Below are positions 1 to 7,804 of a DNA stretch of 64,000 nucleotides, piece by piece. Numbering within the stretch: position 1 is the first letter of the stretch; the number at the start of each line of letters is the position of its first letter. Position numbers and translations under genes: made by a program. The stretch comes from an uncultured Mycobacteriaceae bacterium (GTDB lineage: Bacteria; Actinomycetota; Actinomycetes; Mycobacteriales; Mycobacteriaceae), in the NCBI GenBank assembly GCA_902826815.1, contig CADEGF010000001.1, positions 98,640 to 162,639 on the forward strand, written 5' to 3'. The notes under the pieces are model-generated. The model was not told where the DNA came from. It saw only the letters and a program-made list of their open reading frames with translations, and searched no databases.

Positions 1-50
1 CGGACTCGGGTGCCGCGTTCTTCGAGATGGTCGTCGAACCGGCACTGTGA
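1..50 (+). CDS. 3' end of an unidentified gene (partial)
   Basis: The first bases read in frame as a short C-terminus ending DSGAAFFEMVVEPAL and a TGA at 48-50. That stop overlaps the GTG start of the CoA-transferase at 47, the translational coupling usual in an operon. Too little is present to name a family. Because it is coupled to acyl-CoA genes it probably belongs to the same catabolic operon, but this is inference only. Confidence 0.45.
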   Translation, partial: DSGAAFFEMVVEPAL

Positions 51-1243
51 ACACACTCCCGCTGGCAGGACTCCGCGTGGTGGACGCCGCGACGCTCGCG
101 GCGGGTCCGCTGGTGGCGACCGCCCTCGCCGAGTTCGACGCGGAGGTGATCAAGGTCGAGCAGCCGCTCACCGGTGACCCGCTTCGCACCTGGGGGCCGC
201 GTCGCGACGGCGTCGGCCTGGTCTGGAAGAGCGTGAGCCGCAACAAGAAATGCATCACGCTCGATATGCGCACCACAGAGGGGCAGGGTCTGCTGCACCG
301 GCTCCTCGCAGTCAGCGACGTGTTCGTCGTCAACACCCGATTGAGCACGCTGGCCCGATGGCAGCTGGACTACGAATCGGTTCACGAACGGCATCCGCGG
401 TTGGTGATGCTGCATGTCACCGGATACGGACACGGCGGCCCCGCTTCCGACCGCCCGGGATTCGGCACGCTCGCCGAGGCGATGAGTGGGTTCGCCGCCG
501 TCACCGGTGAACCGGACGGCCCGCCGACGCTTCCGCCGTTCATGCTGGCCGACGGCGTTGCGGCGCTGGCCGCCACATACGCGGTCATGATGGCGCTCTA
601 CCACCGCGACACACGCGGTGCGGACGGTCAACTCGTGGATGTCAGCCTCGTCGAACCGCTTGCGCGGCTGGTGGAACAGGCCACGCTCGCCTATGACCAG
701 CTCGGTGTCGTCCAATCCCGCACCGGAAACAGGGTCGACGCAAGCGCGCCGCGGAACACCTACCGCACCACCGACGACAACTGGATCGCGGTTTCCAGCG
801 CGGCATCCAGCACCGCACGAGCGGTCTACCGGGCAATCGAAAGACCCGACCTGGCAGCGCTTCCCGAATACGTCGACCCGGTACCGCGCCAGGCGCGCTC
901 CGAGGAGATCGATGCACTGGTCGCCGAGTGGGTGGCCAGGCACTCGTTCGACGAGACCATGAAGGTGTTCCTCGCCGAGGGGGTGGCCGCCGCCCCGGTG
1001 TACGACGCGGGCGCGCTGCTCGCCGACGAACACTTCCGGGCGCGCGGCACATTCGTGGCCGTCGAGGACGAGCAACTCGGCAGCGTCACGGTACAGTCGC
1101 CGGTTGCAGTTCTCAGCGAAACACCGGGCGCCATCGATCATTTGGGACGCGAACTCGGCGCCGACAATGACGACGTGTACGGCGGTCTTCTTGGTTTCGA
1201 CGCGGGCGGTATCGACGCCCTGCGCGCGGCGGGGACGATATGA
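47..1243 (+). CDS. CaiB/BaiF family (family III) CoA-transferase
   Basis: A 398-residue protein with the class III CoA-transferase layout, close to the usual family length of about 400. The N-terminus (PLAGLRVVDAATLAAGPL) matches the family opening. Asp169, in the LADGVAALAA segment, sits where formyl-CoA transferase has its catalytic aspartate, which forms the acyl-anhydride with the substrate. The enzyme should move CoA between carboxylic acids in the cytoplasm. The GTG start overlaps the previous stop, and its own stop overlaps the ATG of the next gene (ATGA), so it is the first or second gene of an operon with a CitE-like lyase and a TetR regulator. Substrate unknown; the pairing suggests activation and cleavage of a hydroxy- or methyl-branched dicarboxylic acid. 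Confidence 0.9.
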   Translation: MNTLPLAGLRVVDAATLAAGPLVATALAEFDAEVIKVEQPLTGDPLRTWGPRRDGVGLVWKSVSRNKKCITLDMRTTEGQGLLHRLLAVSDVFVVNTRLSTLARWQLDYESVHERHPRLVMLHVTGYGHGGPASDRPGFGTLAEAMSGFAAVTGEPDGPPTLPPFMLADGVAALAATYAVMMALYHRDTRGADGQLVDVSLVEPLARLVEQATLAYDQLGVVQSRTGNRVDASAPRNTYRTTDDNWIAVSSAASSTARAVYRAIERPDLAALPEYVDPVPRQARSEEIDALVAEWVARHSFDETMKVFLAEGVAAAPVYDAGALLADEHFRARGTFVAVEDEQLGSVTVQSPVAVLSETPGAIDHLGRELGADNDDVYGGLLGFDAGGIDALRAAGTI

Positions 1244-2139
1244 CCGGGCCGCGGCCGCGCCGATCCGAGCTGGCGACGCCCGCCAGCAGCGAGCACATGT
1301 GCGAGGTCGCCGCGCGGGCGGGCGCCGACCTCGTGTTCCTCGATCTGGAGGACGCGTGCGCACCGTCGGCGAAGGAGTCGGCGCGCAGCACGGCGGTGAA
1401 CGCGCTCACCGGCCTCGACTGGGGACGCACGCTGCGGGCTGTCCGCATCAATGGCCTCGAAACACCGTGGTGCCACGACGACCTCGTCGAGATCGTGAGC
1501 GGTGCAGGCAATGCACTGGACGTCATCATCGTCCCGAAGGTGCGGTCAGCGCGCGACGTGTGGTGGGTCGATGTCCTGCTCACCCAGCTCGAGACGAAAC
1601 TGGGGCGCAGGCGTCCGATCGCGCTGGAAGCGCTCATCGAAGAAGCCGAGGGGCTGGTGAACGTCGTCGAGATATCCCGGGCGAGCCCGCGGCTGGAGGC
1701 ACTGATCTTCGGCGCCGGCGATCTGTCGGCCTCGCTGCACGCCCGCGTCGACGGCAACTTCCAGCCCGCGGGCGACTATCCGGGCGATTACTGGCACCAC
1801 GTGCGCGTGGCTGTGCTTGCGGCTGCGCGCGCTGCGGGCATCGACGCGGTCGACGCGCCCTACCCCGGCTATCAGGATCTCGACGGCTACCGGCGCGCCG
1901 CGACGCACGCCAGTCTCCTTGGCTACGACGGTAAGTGGGCCATCCATCCCGCGCAGGTGCCGGTGGCCAACGAGGTGTTCACCCCGACGGCTGCGGAGAT
2001 AGCGGAGGCCAAGGCGATCATCGCCGAGTACCGCGCGGCCGAAGCGGGAGGAGTCGGCGCGATCGGGCGCGATGGCAGACTCGTCGACGCCGCGCTGATG
2101 CGTCACGCCGAGAACGTGCTCCGAAGGGCGAACACATGA
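1240..2139 (+). CDS. HpcH/HpaI aldolase / citrate lyase beta-like (CitE-like) CoA-ester lyase
   Basis: A 299-residue TIM-barrel protein of the CitE/malyl-CoA lyase family. Visible motifs are the N-terminal RRSELATPASS, FLDLEDACAP (the LEDA/LEDS motif), the conserved acidic IEEAEGL and the GAGDLSASL segment that supplies Mg ligands. Family members cleave or hydrolyse CoA thioesters such as malyl-, citramalyl- or 3-hydroxyacyl-CoA. It shares a 4-base ATGA overlap with the upstream CoA-transferase and its own TGA overlaps the start of the TetR gene. CoA-transferase plus lyase is the classical arrangement for breaking down a hydroxy-dicarboxylic acid, but the substrate cannot be read from the sequence. 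Confidence 0.88.
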   Translation: MTGPRPRRSELATPASSEHMCEVAARAGADLVFLDLEDACAPSAKESARSTAVNALTGLDWGRTLRAVRINGLETPWCHDDLVEIVSGAGNALDVIIVPKVRSARDVWWVDVLLTQLETKLGRRRPIALEALIEEAEGLVNVVEISRASPRLEALIFGAGDLSASLHARVDGNFQPAGDYPGDYWHHVRVAVLAAARAAGIDAVDAPYPGYQDLDGYRRAATHASLLGYDGKWAIHPAQVPVANEVFTPTAAEIAEAKAIIAEYRAAEAGGVGAIGRDGRLVDAALMRHAENVLRRANT

Positions 2140-3038
2140 CCAAACCCGACAAGGTCGGGTCGCGGGACTCCGCCGCCCGCGACAGGATGCTCGACGCGAC
2201 GATCCAGATCATGCTCGACGAGGGATACGCCGCGGCCACATCGCGTCGGGTGGCCGCACTCGCCGGGGTGAAGCCAGCGCTGGTGCACTACTACTTCCCC
2301 ACGATGGATGACCTGTATCTCGCGGTGTTCCGGCGCGGCGCTGAGGCGAACCTCGACAGGCAGCAGGCGGCGCTGGCATCGGACCGTCCGCTGCACGCCT
2401 TCTGGGAAACGGTGAGCGAGCCGCGCGGCACCAAGGCGCTGCTCGAGTTCATGGGGTTGGCGAACCACCGCAAGGAGATCAAGGCCGAGATCTCGGCCTG
2501 GTCGGAGCGTTGGCGCGAAATGCAGATCACCGCGCTGAATTTCATCGTGCGGCAGTCCGGCATGGACGCAGAGGAGTTCCCACCCGCCGCGCTTGCGGTC
2601 GTCATCGCATCGATCGGGCGCACCCTCGTGCTGGAGCAGGCACTGGGTACCACGGGTGGTCATGACGAGGCGATCGCGTTGGTGAATCGGTTCATCGACC
2701 GTTATGAGATGCCGCAACCGAGCCGTTTTGCCGACCGTCGATCTGGGAACCCCTCCAGTCAGACCGAAGGAGGCGAGCCCATGCCCAACCCATCCATCAA
2801 GAACGAGAAGCTGTACGAAGACCTGCGCGAGGAAGGCAACTCCAAGCAGAAGTCCGCCCGAATCGCCAACGCCGCAGCGGCGAGGGGCAAGTCAGCGGTC
2901 GGCAGGAAGGGCGGCAAGTCCGGCTCCTTCGACGACTGGACCGTGCCCGACCTGAAGAAGCGCGCCAAGGAACTCGGCCTGTCCGGATACTCGAACCTCA
3001 ACAAGGACAAGCTGATCAGCAAGATCCGCAACTCCTGA
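2136..3038 (+). CDS. TetR family regulator, reading through into a C-terminal DUF7218/Rho_N-like domain
   Basis: From ATG 2136 (overlapping the CitE-like TGA) the frame stays open for 300 residues. Residues about 10-65 form a TetR N-terminal DNA-binding domain (AAATSRRVAALAGVKPALV, then HYYFPTMDDLYLAVF), and the ligand domain runs to about residue 200. Instead of stopping there, as a TetR of about 200 residues should, it continues through a low-complexity stretch (PSRFADRRSGNPSSQTEGGE) straight into a second small protein beginning at residue 216. The regulator presumably represses the upstream CoA-transferase/lyase operon. Whether the long fusion is made, or the stop was simply lost and the second protein is initiated separately, cannot be settled here. 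Confidence 0.75.
   Translation: MTKPDKVGSRDSAARDRMLDATIQIMLDEGYAAATSRRVAALAGVKPALVHYYFPTMDDLYLAVFRRGAEANLDRQQAALASDRPLHAFWETVSEPRGTKALLEFMGLANHRKEIKAEISAWSERWREMQITALNFIVRQSGMDAEEFPPAALAVVIASIGRTLVLEQALGTTGGHDEAIALVNRFIDRYEMPQPSRFADRRSGNPSSQTEGGEPMPNPSIKNEKLYEDLREEGNSKQKSARIANAAAARGKSAVGRKGGKSGSFDDWTVPDLKKRAKELGLSGYSNLNKDKLISKIRNS
2781..3038 (+). CDS. DUF7218 / Rho termination factor N-terminal-like small protein (internal start)
   Basis: An 85-residue protein that is usually a free-standing gene in actinobacteria. Its N-terminus (MPNPSIKNEKLYEDLREEG, then SKQKSARIANAAA) is the DUF7218-type opening. Its C-terminus (WTVPDLKKRAKELGLSGYSN) is a Rho_N/SAP-like helix-loop-helix that usually binds nucleic acid. 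A strong ribosome binding site GAAGGAGG lies at 2766-2773, seven bases before ATG 2781, so independent translation is likely even though the frame is continuous with the TetR gene. It is lysine-rich. Role unknown; small basic proteins of this kind are often stress-related. Confidence 0.7.
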   Translation: MPNPSIKNEKLYEDLREEGNSKQKSARIANAAAARGKSAVGRKGGKSGSFDDWTVPDLKKRAKELGLSGYSNLNKDKLISKIRNS

Positions 3039-3047
3039 GCCGAACCC

Positions 3048-3073
3048 TCACACGGCCTCGGCGCCCCGTGTGA
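3048..3073 (+). terminator. hairpin after the TetR/DUF7218 gene
   Basis: A perfect 8-bp inverted repeat TCACACGG / CCGTGTGA with a 10-base loop, ten bases past the stop at 3038. There is no T-run, as is common for mycobacterial intrinsic terminators. Confidence 0.45.
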
Positions 3074-3074
3074 C

Positions 3075-3368
3075 GTGGAATTTCCGACGGCGCAATCAGG
3101 TGAAATTCGCACCAGCACCAACATGTCCGGGCTGGCGGGCAGGCAGGTCGAGTTCTTCGCTGCCGCACTCGGTGGACCGCAGCCCTACACCGGGGCGCCG
3201 ATGCGCCAGGTACATCAGGGCCGCGGCATCACCATGCACCACTTCAACCTGGTGGCGGGACACCTTGGCGCCAGCCTCGGTGCGGCGGGCGTTCCGCGGG
3301 AAACGACCGACCAGATCCTGGCCGCGATCGCGCCGCTTTCGAAGGACATCGCGACCAGCGTGGCGTGA
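3075..3368 (+). pseudogene. glbN: group I truncated haemoglobin (trHbN), N-terminally deleted
   Basis: The 97-residue reading frame matches the C-terminal two thirds of mycobacterial trHb[20 protein letters not shown], then [20 protein letters not shown]. The proximal haem histidine (VHQGRGI) and the distal Leu and Gln (helix E, GLAGRQ) are kept. Helices A and B, with the B10 tyrosine that binds O2 and drives NO dioxygenation, are absent. Only 36 bases separate the frame from the previous stop, so the missing 45 or so residues do not fit upstream. The GTG start has no ribosome binding site. It is probably a decayed gene, or possibly a short haem-binding fragment. Confidence 0.65.
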
Positions 3369-3371
3369 CCG

Positions 3372-4253
3372 CTATGCGCCAGGTCCGTTGGGCCACTTCA
3401 GCATCGAGCCCGCGTCGACCCTGATGTGCTGTCCGGTGATATAGCGGCTCTCCTCGCTGGCGAGGAAGACGCCCAGGTTCGCGATGTCCTCCGGCTCCAC
3501 GTAGGGAATCGGCATGGCGTTGAAGTAGGTGAAGGCGGGTTCGGCGTCCTCGCGGGTCGGCTTCTTGCCCTCCGCCGTCATGTCGGGACGGAACACGCTG
3601 TAGATGCCGTCGTTCTGCAGCAGGTGGGTGTTGACGTTGGTGGGGTGCATGGCGTTCACCCGAATCATCTTCGGCGCCACCTGAAGACAGAGATGGTCGA
3701 CATAGTCAATCAGCGTGCGCTTGCTCCAGCCGTAGCCGGCGCCGCCGGGGCCCATCATCGGATTGTCACTGGTGCCCTTGATCATGCCCGCGGTCGAACC
3801 CGTGATGATGATCGATGCGCCGTTCGGCAGATGCGGAAGTGCAACCGCGACGGTGTTCATCACGCCCAACAGATCGACGTCCGTGGCGTCGACGAAGTGC
3901 ATCGGGTCGAACTCCTTGCCGAACGCCATCGGCAGGATGCCCGCGTTGGCCACCACGATGTCGAGCTTGCCGAGGTCGGCGACGCCGGCCTCGAGCGCGT
4001 CGCGCAACTCATGCCGTTCGCGGACATCGGCGATCCTGGCGAACACCCGGCGGCCGAGTTCCTTGACCTCGCGCTCGACGTTGGCCAGGTCGTCGGGTGT
4101 GGCCAGCGGATACGGGTTGGAGTCGATGTTGCGGCAGATGTCGACGACGATGATGTCGGCGCCTTCCTTGGCCATGGCGAGCGCATGTGCGCGCCCCTGA
4201 CCGCGGGCACCCCCCGTGATGAATGCGACCTTGCCCTCGAGCCGTCCAGCCAT
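3372..4253 (-). CDS. SDR family oxidoreductase, mycofactocin-coupled type
   Basis: A 293-residue Rossmann short-chain dehydrogenase. The cofactor motif is TGGARGQGR at the N-terminus, followed by the NAG motif (VANAGIL). The catalytic set is Ser (ITGSTAGM), Tyr and Lys (GYGWSKRT). The insertion near residue 40 (CRNIDSNPYPLATPDDL) is the signature of the mycofactocin-coupled SDR subfamily. Those enzymes hold NAD(H) tightly and pass electrons to the peptide-derived cofactor mycofactocin, oxidising alcohols or other hydroxyl compounds. No mft genes are in this window. A long spaced inverted repeat lies just upstream of the start. Substrate unknown. Confidence 0.9.
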   Translation of the reverse strand: MAGRLEGKVAFITGGARGQGRAHALAMAKEGADIIVVDICRNIDSNPYPLATPDDLANVEREVKELGRRVFARIADVRERHELRDALEAGVADLGKLDIVVANAGILPMAFGKEFDPMHFVDATDVDLLGVMNTVAVALPHLPNGASIIITGSTAGMIKGTSDNPMMGPGGAGYGWSKRTLIDYVDHLCLQVAPKMIRVNAMHPTNVNTHLLQNDGIYSVFRPDMTAEGKKPTREDAEPAFTYFNAMPIPYVEPEDIANLGVFLASEESRYITGQHIRVDAGSMLKWPNGPGA

Positions 4254-4267
4254 GTGTCCTCCGCCGG

Positions 4268-4310
4268 TGTGTAAACGTGATTCTCCAACTAAGCGAACCT
4301 AATTTACACA
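4268..4310 (-). promoter_or_regulatory. inverted repeat upstream of the SDR gene
   Basis: Perfect 8-base arms TGTGTAAA (4268-4275) and TTTACACA (4303-4310), separated by 27 bases of AT-richer DNA, lie 15-57 bases upstream of the SDR start. The position fits an operator spanning the promoter. The regulator is unknown. Confidence 0.4.
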
Positions 4311-4366
4311 GGCTGGTTAATCAATCCCCCGCGGGACAAATGTTTGGTTTGAATCGACCGCGCTGC

Positions 4367-5728
4367 TCAGGCGACGGACTCGAGATGACGTTTCGTTCGG
4401 CGCGGCTCTTCGTCTGCGGTGTGCGACGAGCGGTGATGCAGCGCGACGAGGCCGCCCGACCGGACGACTCCCAACGGACCCGACCTCACGAACCGGGTGA
4501 TATTCACCGCTCGCAGCATCGAGGCCGCCTTGGCTTGGCGGTACCCGACGAACATCCCGGCGACGGTGAGCAGCACCATCCCGGCAAGGCCAGGAGACGC
4601 CAGCGCCGCGAGGACCACGAACGACAGCGGAGCCAAGAAGGCGTCAACGGTGTGCTGGACAACCGACCGCACGTCTTCAGGAACCCAACCGTCCGCCAGC
4701 ACCGCCTTGACGCCTACCGAGTGCTGTTCCGCCATGCCAGAGGCGCCGACGCCACCCGGCGTCGAATGCACGACATCGGAAGACGGCAGCCTGCTCGACG
4801 TGCGCAGCGCGACGAGCATCTGGGGCCAACCTGCCTGCAACGCCCCGGACGGGGCGTGCTGTGTGCGGACGGCGCTGTGCCTACCGCCGGTACGAAGGCT
4901 CCCGCCGATTCCGGCCGTATTCACCGACACGGTGAGCCCGTCACCCATCGCAGAGAAGCCGAGCACTGAGAGAAGGCCGTCGGGAATCGCGATGAACGGG
5001 ACACTGTCATCGGTCAGCGCGATGACGAGGTACGCGAGCGCCGTGACGAGGTCGCTCGCAGGCGCTGCACTGCCGATCAGCTGCGCAGTTTCGGCCTGAA
5101 CCGGCGCGGGTGAATTCTCGGCCTTCGCAATCTCCGTCGCGACCGGCTGGACTGCCGCCGTCTCCGCAGCCGGAGGATCGACGGCAGGCGGAGGTGCATC
5201 CGCGGCGGGCGGAGGTGCATCCGCGGCAGGCGGAAGCACATCGGCGGCAGGTGCTTCCGGCTCGGGCGTCGGGTCCGCCGCGGCTGAAGTCGATACCACC
5301 GCCTTGGGGACCTCCGGTTCCTTCACCGCCTCCGTGGCATCCGCCGGGACGGTATCGGAACCCTTGTTGTTCTGCGCGGCGGGCGCAGCCGCGGGAGGCT
5401 GGTTTTCCGCCGTCACACCGATGGACATCGGCCCTGCAAGGGCGGAGGATTCCGCACCGGATGCCGCCCTCGCCGTCTCCTCGTGTTCGGTTCCCTCGTG
5501 TTGGGTGCCGAAGAGAGTTCCGCCGTCGAGCCCGCCGAGGAGAGATGGAAGGGTGCCAACGATTCCGGTCTCGGTTGGGCCCACGGTCTCGGTCGTAGTC
5601 GTAGTCGTGGTCGTGTCGGTCTCGTGGCTCGGGTCGCCGAGGCCATGGCTGAGCGAACCTTCTGTTTCGGTGTCGGCGGCTGCGACCGGAGCGCCGAACC
5701 CCCCGACGACAAGCACCACCGACAGCAC
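4367..5728 (-). CDS. Pro/Ala/Thr-rich secreted or surface protein with C-terminal membrane segment
   Basis: A 453-residue protein from GTG 5728. A hydrophobic leader (LSVVLVVGGFGAPVAAA) is followed by a Thr run (about residue 40), a long Pro/Ala/Glu region with three near-identical AADAPPP-type units, and a folded-looking part. A hydrophobic helix pair near residues 375-410 (SFVVLAALASPGLAGMVLL) precedes a basic tail. The start at 5728 gives a signal peptide without its usual positive N-region. In frame upstream lies ITKHGRLAACLC, which supplies one, but that would need an ATC start at 5762-5764, behind GGGAG at 5771-5775. No known family recognised. Probably cell-envelope located. Confidence 0.7.
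   Translation of the reverse strand: MLSVVLVVGGFGAPVAAADTETEGSLSHGLGDPSHETDTTTTTTTTETVGPTETGIVGTLPSLLGGLDGGTLFGTQHEGTEHEETARAASGAESSALAGPMSIGVTAENQPPAAAPAAQNNKGSDTVPADATEAVKEPEVPKAVVSTSAAADPTPEPEAPAADVLPPAADAPPPAADAPPPAVDPPAAETAAVQPVATEIAKAENSPAPVQAETAQLIGSAAPASDLVTALAYLVIALTDDSVPFIAIPDGLLSVLGFSAMGDGLTVSVNTAGIGGSLRTGGRHSAVRTQHAPSGALQAGWPQMLVALRTSSRLPSSDVVHSTPGGVGASGMAEQHSVGVKAVLADGWVPEDVRSVVQHTVDAFLAPLSFVVLAALASPGLAGMVLLTVAGMFVGYRQAKAASMLRAVNITRFVRSGPLGVVRSGGLVALHHRSSHTADEEPRRTKRHLESVA
5183..5245 (-). repeat. three 21-bp tandem units inside the Pro/Ala-rich gene
   Basis: Units start at 5183, 5204 and 5225 and differ by a few bases. Each encodes seven residues (read on the minus strand as an Ala-Asp-Ala-Pro-Pro-Pro-Ala type motif). 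They are in frame, so copy-number change would lengthen or shorten the low-complexity stalk without breaking the gene. Confidence 0.75.
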
Positions 5729-5880
5729 GCAGAGGCACGCGGCCAGGCGCCCATGTTTCGTGATGTCGATCTCCCGCCGCCCGCTGGGACAGCCCCAGTA
5801 TCCATGTCCTGCCGCGATCGTCCCATTTTGGCGCCTCGGCGTCTCGATTCTTTCAGAACGACCCGGTCAGGGCGGGCTAC

Positions 5881-6744
5881 TTACAGGTCAGCCGCCGCTC
5901 GTACCGCCTGCGTGATCGTTTCCACAAGAGGGCTGTCCAACTTCCAGCACTGCCAGAACAGCGGCACATCGAGGTGAGCGTCGGATATCCGGACGAAGGA
6001 TCCGTCCGCCTCGTGCACGTCTGCCAGGCTCTCAGGGAACATGCCCCAGCCCAATCCGGCCCGAACCGCAGCGCCGAACCCCTCGGCGGTGGGCACGTAA
6101 TGCACCGGTCGCTTGACCACGCGGCGGAACACTTTGCGTAGCAACAAGTCCTGTAGCGCGTCATCTCGATTCCACGCCAGGGACGGCGCAGAAGCCACGC
6201 CGTCGGCGGTGAAGCCATCCGATAGGTGGCGCGCCACGTAGGAGGAGCCCGCCACCGGCACGTAGCGCATCACCCCGAGTGGCTGCACCCGGCAGCCGGG
6301 TACCGCAGTGCGCTCGGTGGTGACCGCGCCCATCACGGCGCCTTCGCGAAGCAGTCGGGCCGAGTGGTCCTGGTCCTCGATCCGAATGTCGAACAGGACC
6401 TCGGGTAACCGACCGAGAACATCGGTGAACCAGGTCGACATCGAATCGGCGTTGACGGCGATCGCGATGCGGGTGCGTTCGGACGACCCACCGCCCATAT
6501 CGGCGAGGGCTTCGGCCTCCAGCAGTGCTGTCTGCGCGGCGAGCCGCAGCAGCGGGCCGCCGGCAGGCGTTGCCACACATGGCTTCTCGCGACGCACCAG
6601 GACCTGGCCGACGCGCTGCTCCAGCGCCTTGATCCGTTGGCTGACGGCCGACGGCGTGATGTGCAGCCGGTTCGCCGCGGCGTCGAAGCTGCCGTGCTCG
6701 ATGACCGCGGCGAATGCGGCCAGCTGCTGACCGTCGATCTTCAT
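5881..6744 (-). CDS. lysG: LysR family regulator LysG/ArgP
   Basis: A 287-residue LysR-type regulator of the ArgP/LysG (IciA) group. The N-terminal helix-turn-helix (AFAAVIEHGSFDAAANRLHI, then TPSAVSQRIKALEQRVGQ) is intact and the effector domain follows. It is divergent from the adjacent lysE. In mycobacteria and corynebacteria LysG binds the shared intergenic region and activates lysE when intracellular Lys or Arg is high. A 15-bp palindrome with LysR T-N11-A form touches its own start codon, which would allow autoregulation. Confidence 0.92.
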   Translation of the reverse strand: MKIDGQQLAAFAAVIEHGSFDAAANRLHITPSAVSQRIKALEQRVGQVLVRREKPCVATPAGGPLLRLAAQTALLEAEALADMGGGSSERTRIAIAVNADSMSTWFTDVLGRLPEVLFDIRIEDQDHSARLLREGAVMGAVTTERTAVPGCRVQPLGVMRYVPVAGSSYVARHLSDGFTADGVASAPSLAWNRDDALQDLLLRKVFRRVVKRPVHYVPTAEGFGAAVRAGLGWGMFPESLADVHEADGSFVRISDAHLDVPLFWQCWKLDSPLVETITQAVRAAADL

Positions 6745-6759
6745 ATTAGGAATCCTAAT
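6745..6759. promoter_or_regulatory. LysG operator palindrome
   Basis: ATTAGGA-A-TCCTAAT is a perfect 7+1+7 palindrome and contains the LysR consensus T-N11-A. It abuts the lysG start codon in the 71-base lysG/lysE intergenic region. Confidence 0.7.
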
Positions 6760-6815
6760 GCCAATGAAGAAACATTAGCTGTACTGATTCACGCAGCCTG
6801 CTTACCGTTGACCAG

Positions 6816-7415
6816 ATGAACTCGCCCTTGATCGTCGGCTTCCTGGCCTCGTTCACCCTGATCGCCGCGATCGGGGCGCAGAACGCATTCGTGCTGCGAC
6901 AGGGCATTCGTCGCGAGCACGTGCTGCCAGTGGTTGCCCTGTGCACCGTCTCCGATATCGCGCTGATCGCCGCGGGCATCGCGGGCGTCGGGGCGTTGAT
7001 CAACGCACACCCCGCCGCTGTCAACGTCGCGAAGTTCGGCGGCGCCCTTTTCCTGTTCTGCTACGGGCTGCTTGCCGCGCGGCGCGCATGGCGACCGTCG
7101 GCGCTCCAGCCGTCTGACGCCGCGCCTGCCCGACTTGCCGAGGTCCTCGTCACAGCCGCGGCGTTGACCTTCCTCAACCCGCACGTCTACCTCGACACCG
7201 TCGTGCTGTTGGGTGCGCTGGCCAACGAGCACCGGGAGGGTCGCTGGCTGTTCGGCGTCGGCGCCGTCACCGCGAGCGCGGTCTGGTTCGTCAGCCTCGG
7301 CCTCGGGGCGCGGCGGCTGGCCGGCCTGTTCGCCAGACCGGTCACATGGCGAATCCTCGATGCACTGATCGCCGCGACGATGATCGGGCTCGGCGTCGCG
7401 ATGGCCGTGGCCTGA
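6816..7415 (+). CDS. lysE: LysE/ArgO family basic amino acid exporter
   Basis: A 199-residue inner-membrane exporter of the LysE superfamily with about six hydrophobic segments. Family motifs are [19 protein letters not shown] near the N-terminus and [19 protein letters not shown] in the middle. It should export lysine and arginine, relieving overload from peptide uptake. The length is typical (about 200). It is divergent from its regulator lysG, from which it is separated by 71 bases containing the operator. Confidence 0.93.
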   Translation: MNSPLIVGFLASFTLIAAIGAQNAFVLRQGIRREHVLPVVALCTVSDIALIAAGIAGVGALINAHPAAVNVAKFGGALFLFCYGLLAARRAWRPSALQPSDAAPARLAEVLVTAAALTFLNPHVYLDTVVLLGALANEHREGRWLFGVGAVTASAVWFVSLGLGARRLAGLFARPVTWRILDALIAATMIGLGVAMAVA

Positions 7416-7417
7416 GG

Positions 7418-7762
7418 TCAGCCCATCGGCCCGTCGGGGACGGGCGCGTCGCAGCGGTCACGGAAGTCGGTGGCGGGCTGCCTGACAGCCCGTAGCTCGT
7501 CTCGCACCTGCGGATTTGCGTCGGCGTACGCAGCGATCTCCGTGCTCATCTCGTCCCTGGTCTTGCCCTTGAGGCCGGTGAAGAAGGCGTTCACGTCCGG
7601 ATGGCTGAACAGATACGACTGGGTCGCGGCGTTGACGCCGGACATGACGCCTGCGAGGTCGGCGGCGGTGCAGTTCGGCGGATCGGCTGCCGCGGTTGCA
7701 GCGGTACCAACGAGCATCGAGCCGGCGATCATGCCGGCGCTGATCACGCTACGGAAGAACAT
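7418..7762 (-). CDS. haemophore family (mycobacterial haem-binding, Rv0203-like) secreted protein
   Basis: A 114-residue protein with a Sec signal peptide (MFFRSVISAGMIAGSMLVG, cleavage after TAAAADP or nearby). The small helical domain matches the haemophore haem-binding family: NCTAADLAGVMSGVNAATQS, YLFSHPDVNAFFTGL and a final Cys that could pair with the first. Family members carry haem in the periplasm or cell wall for MmpL3/MmpL11-linked uptake. It converges with lysE two bases away and follows another small secreted protein on the same strand. Confidence 0.85.
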   Translation of the reverse strand: MFFRSVISAGMIAGSMLVGTAATAAADPPNCTAADLAGVMSGVNAATQSYLFSHPDVNAFFTGLKGKTRDEMSTEIAAYADANPQVRDELRAVRQPATDFRDRCDAPVPDGPMG

Positions 7763-7804
7763 GGTGGCTCCTTGTTAAGTGGTTGAACGAATTGGCGGCA
7801 ATGC

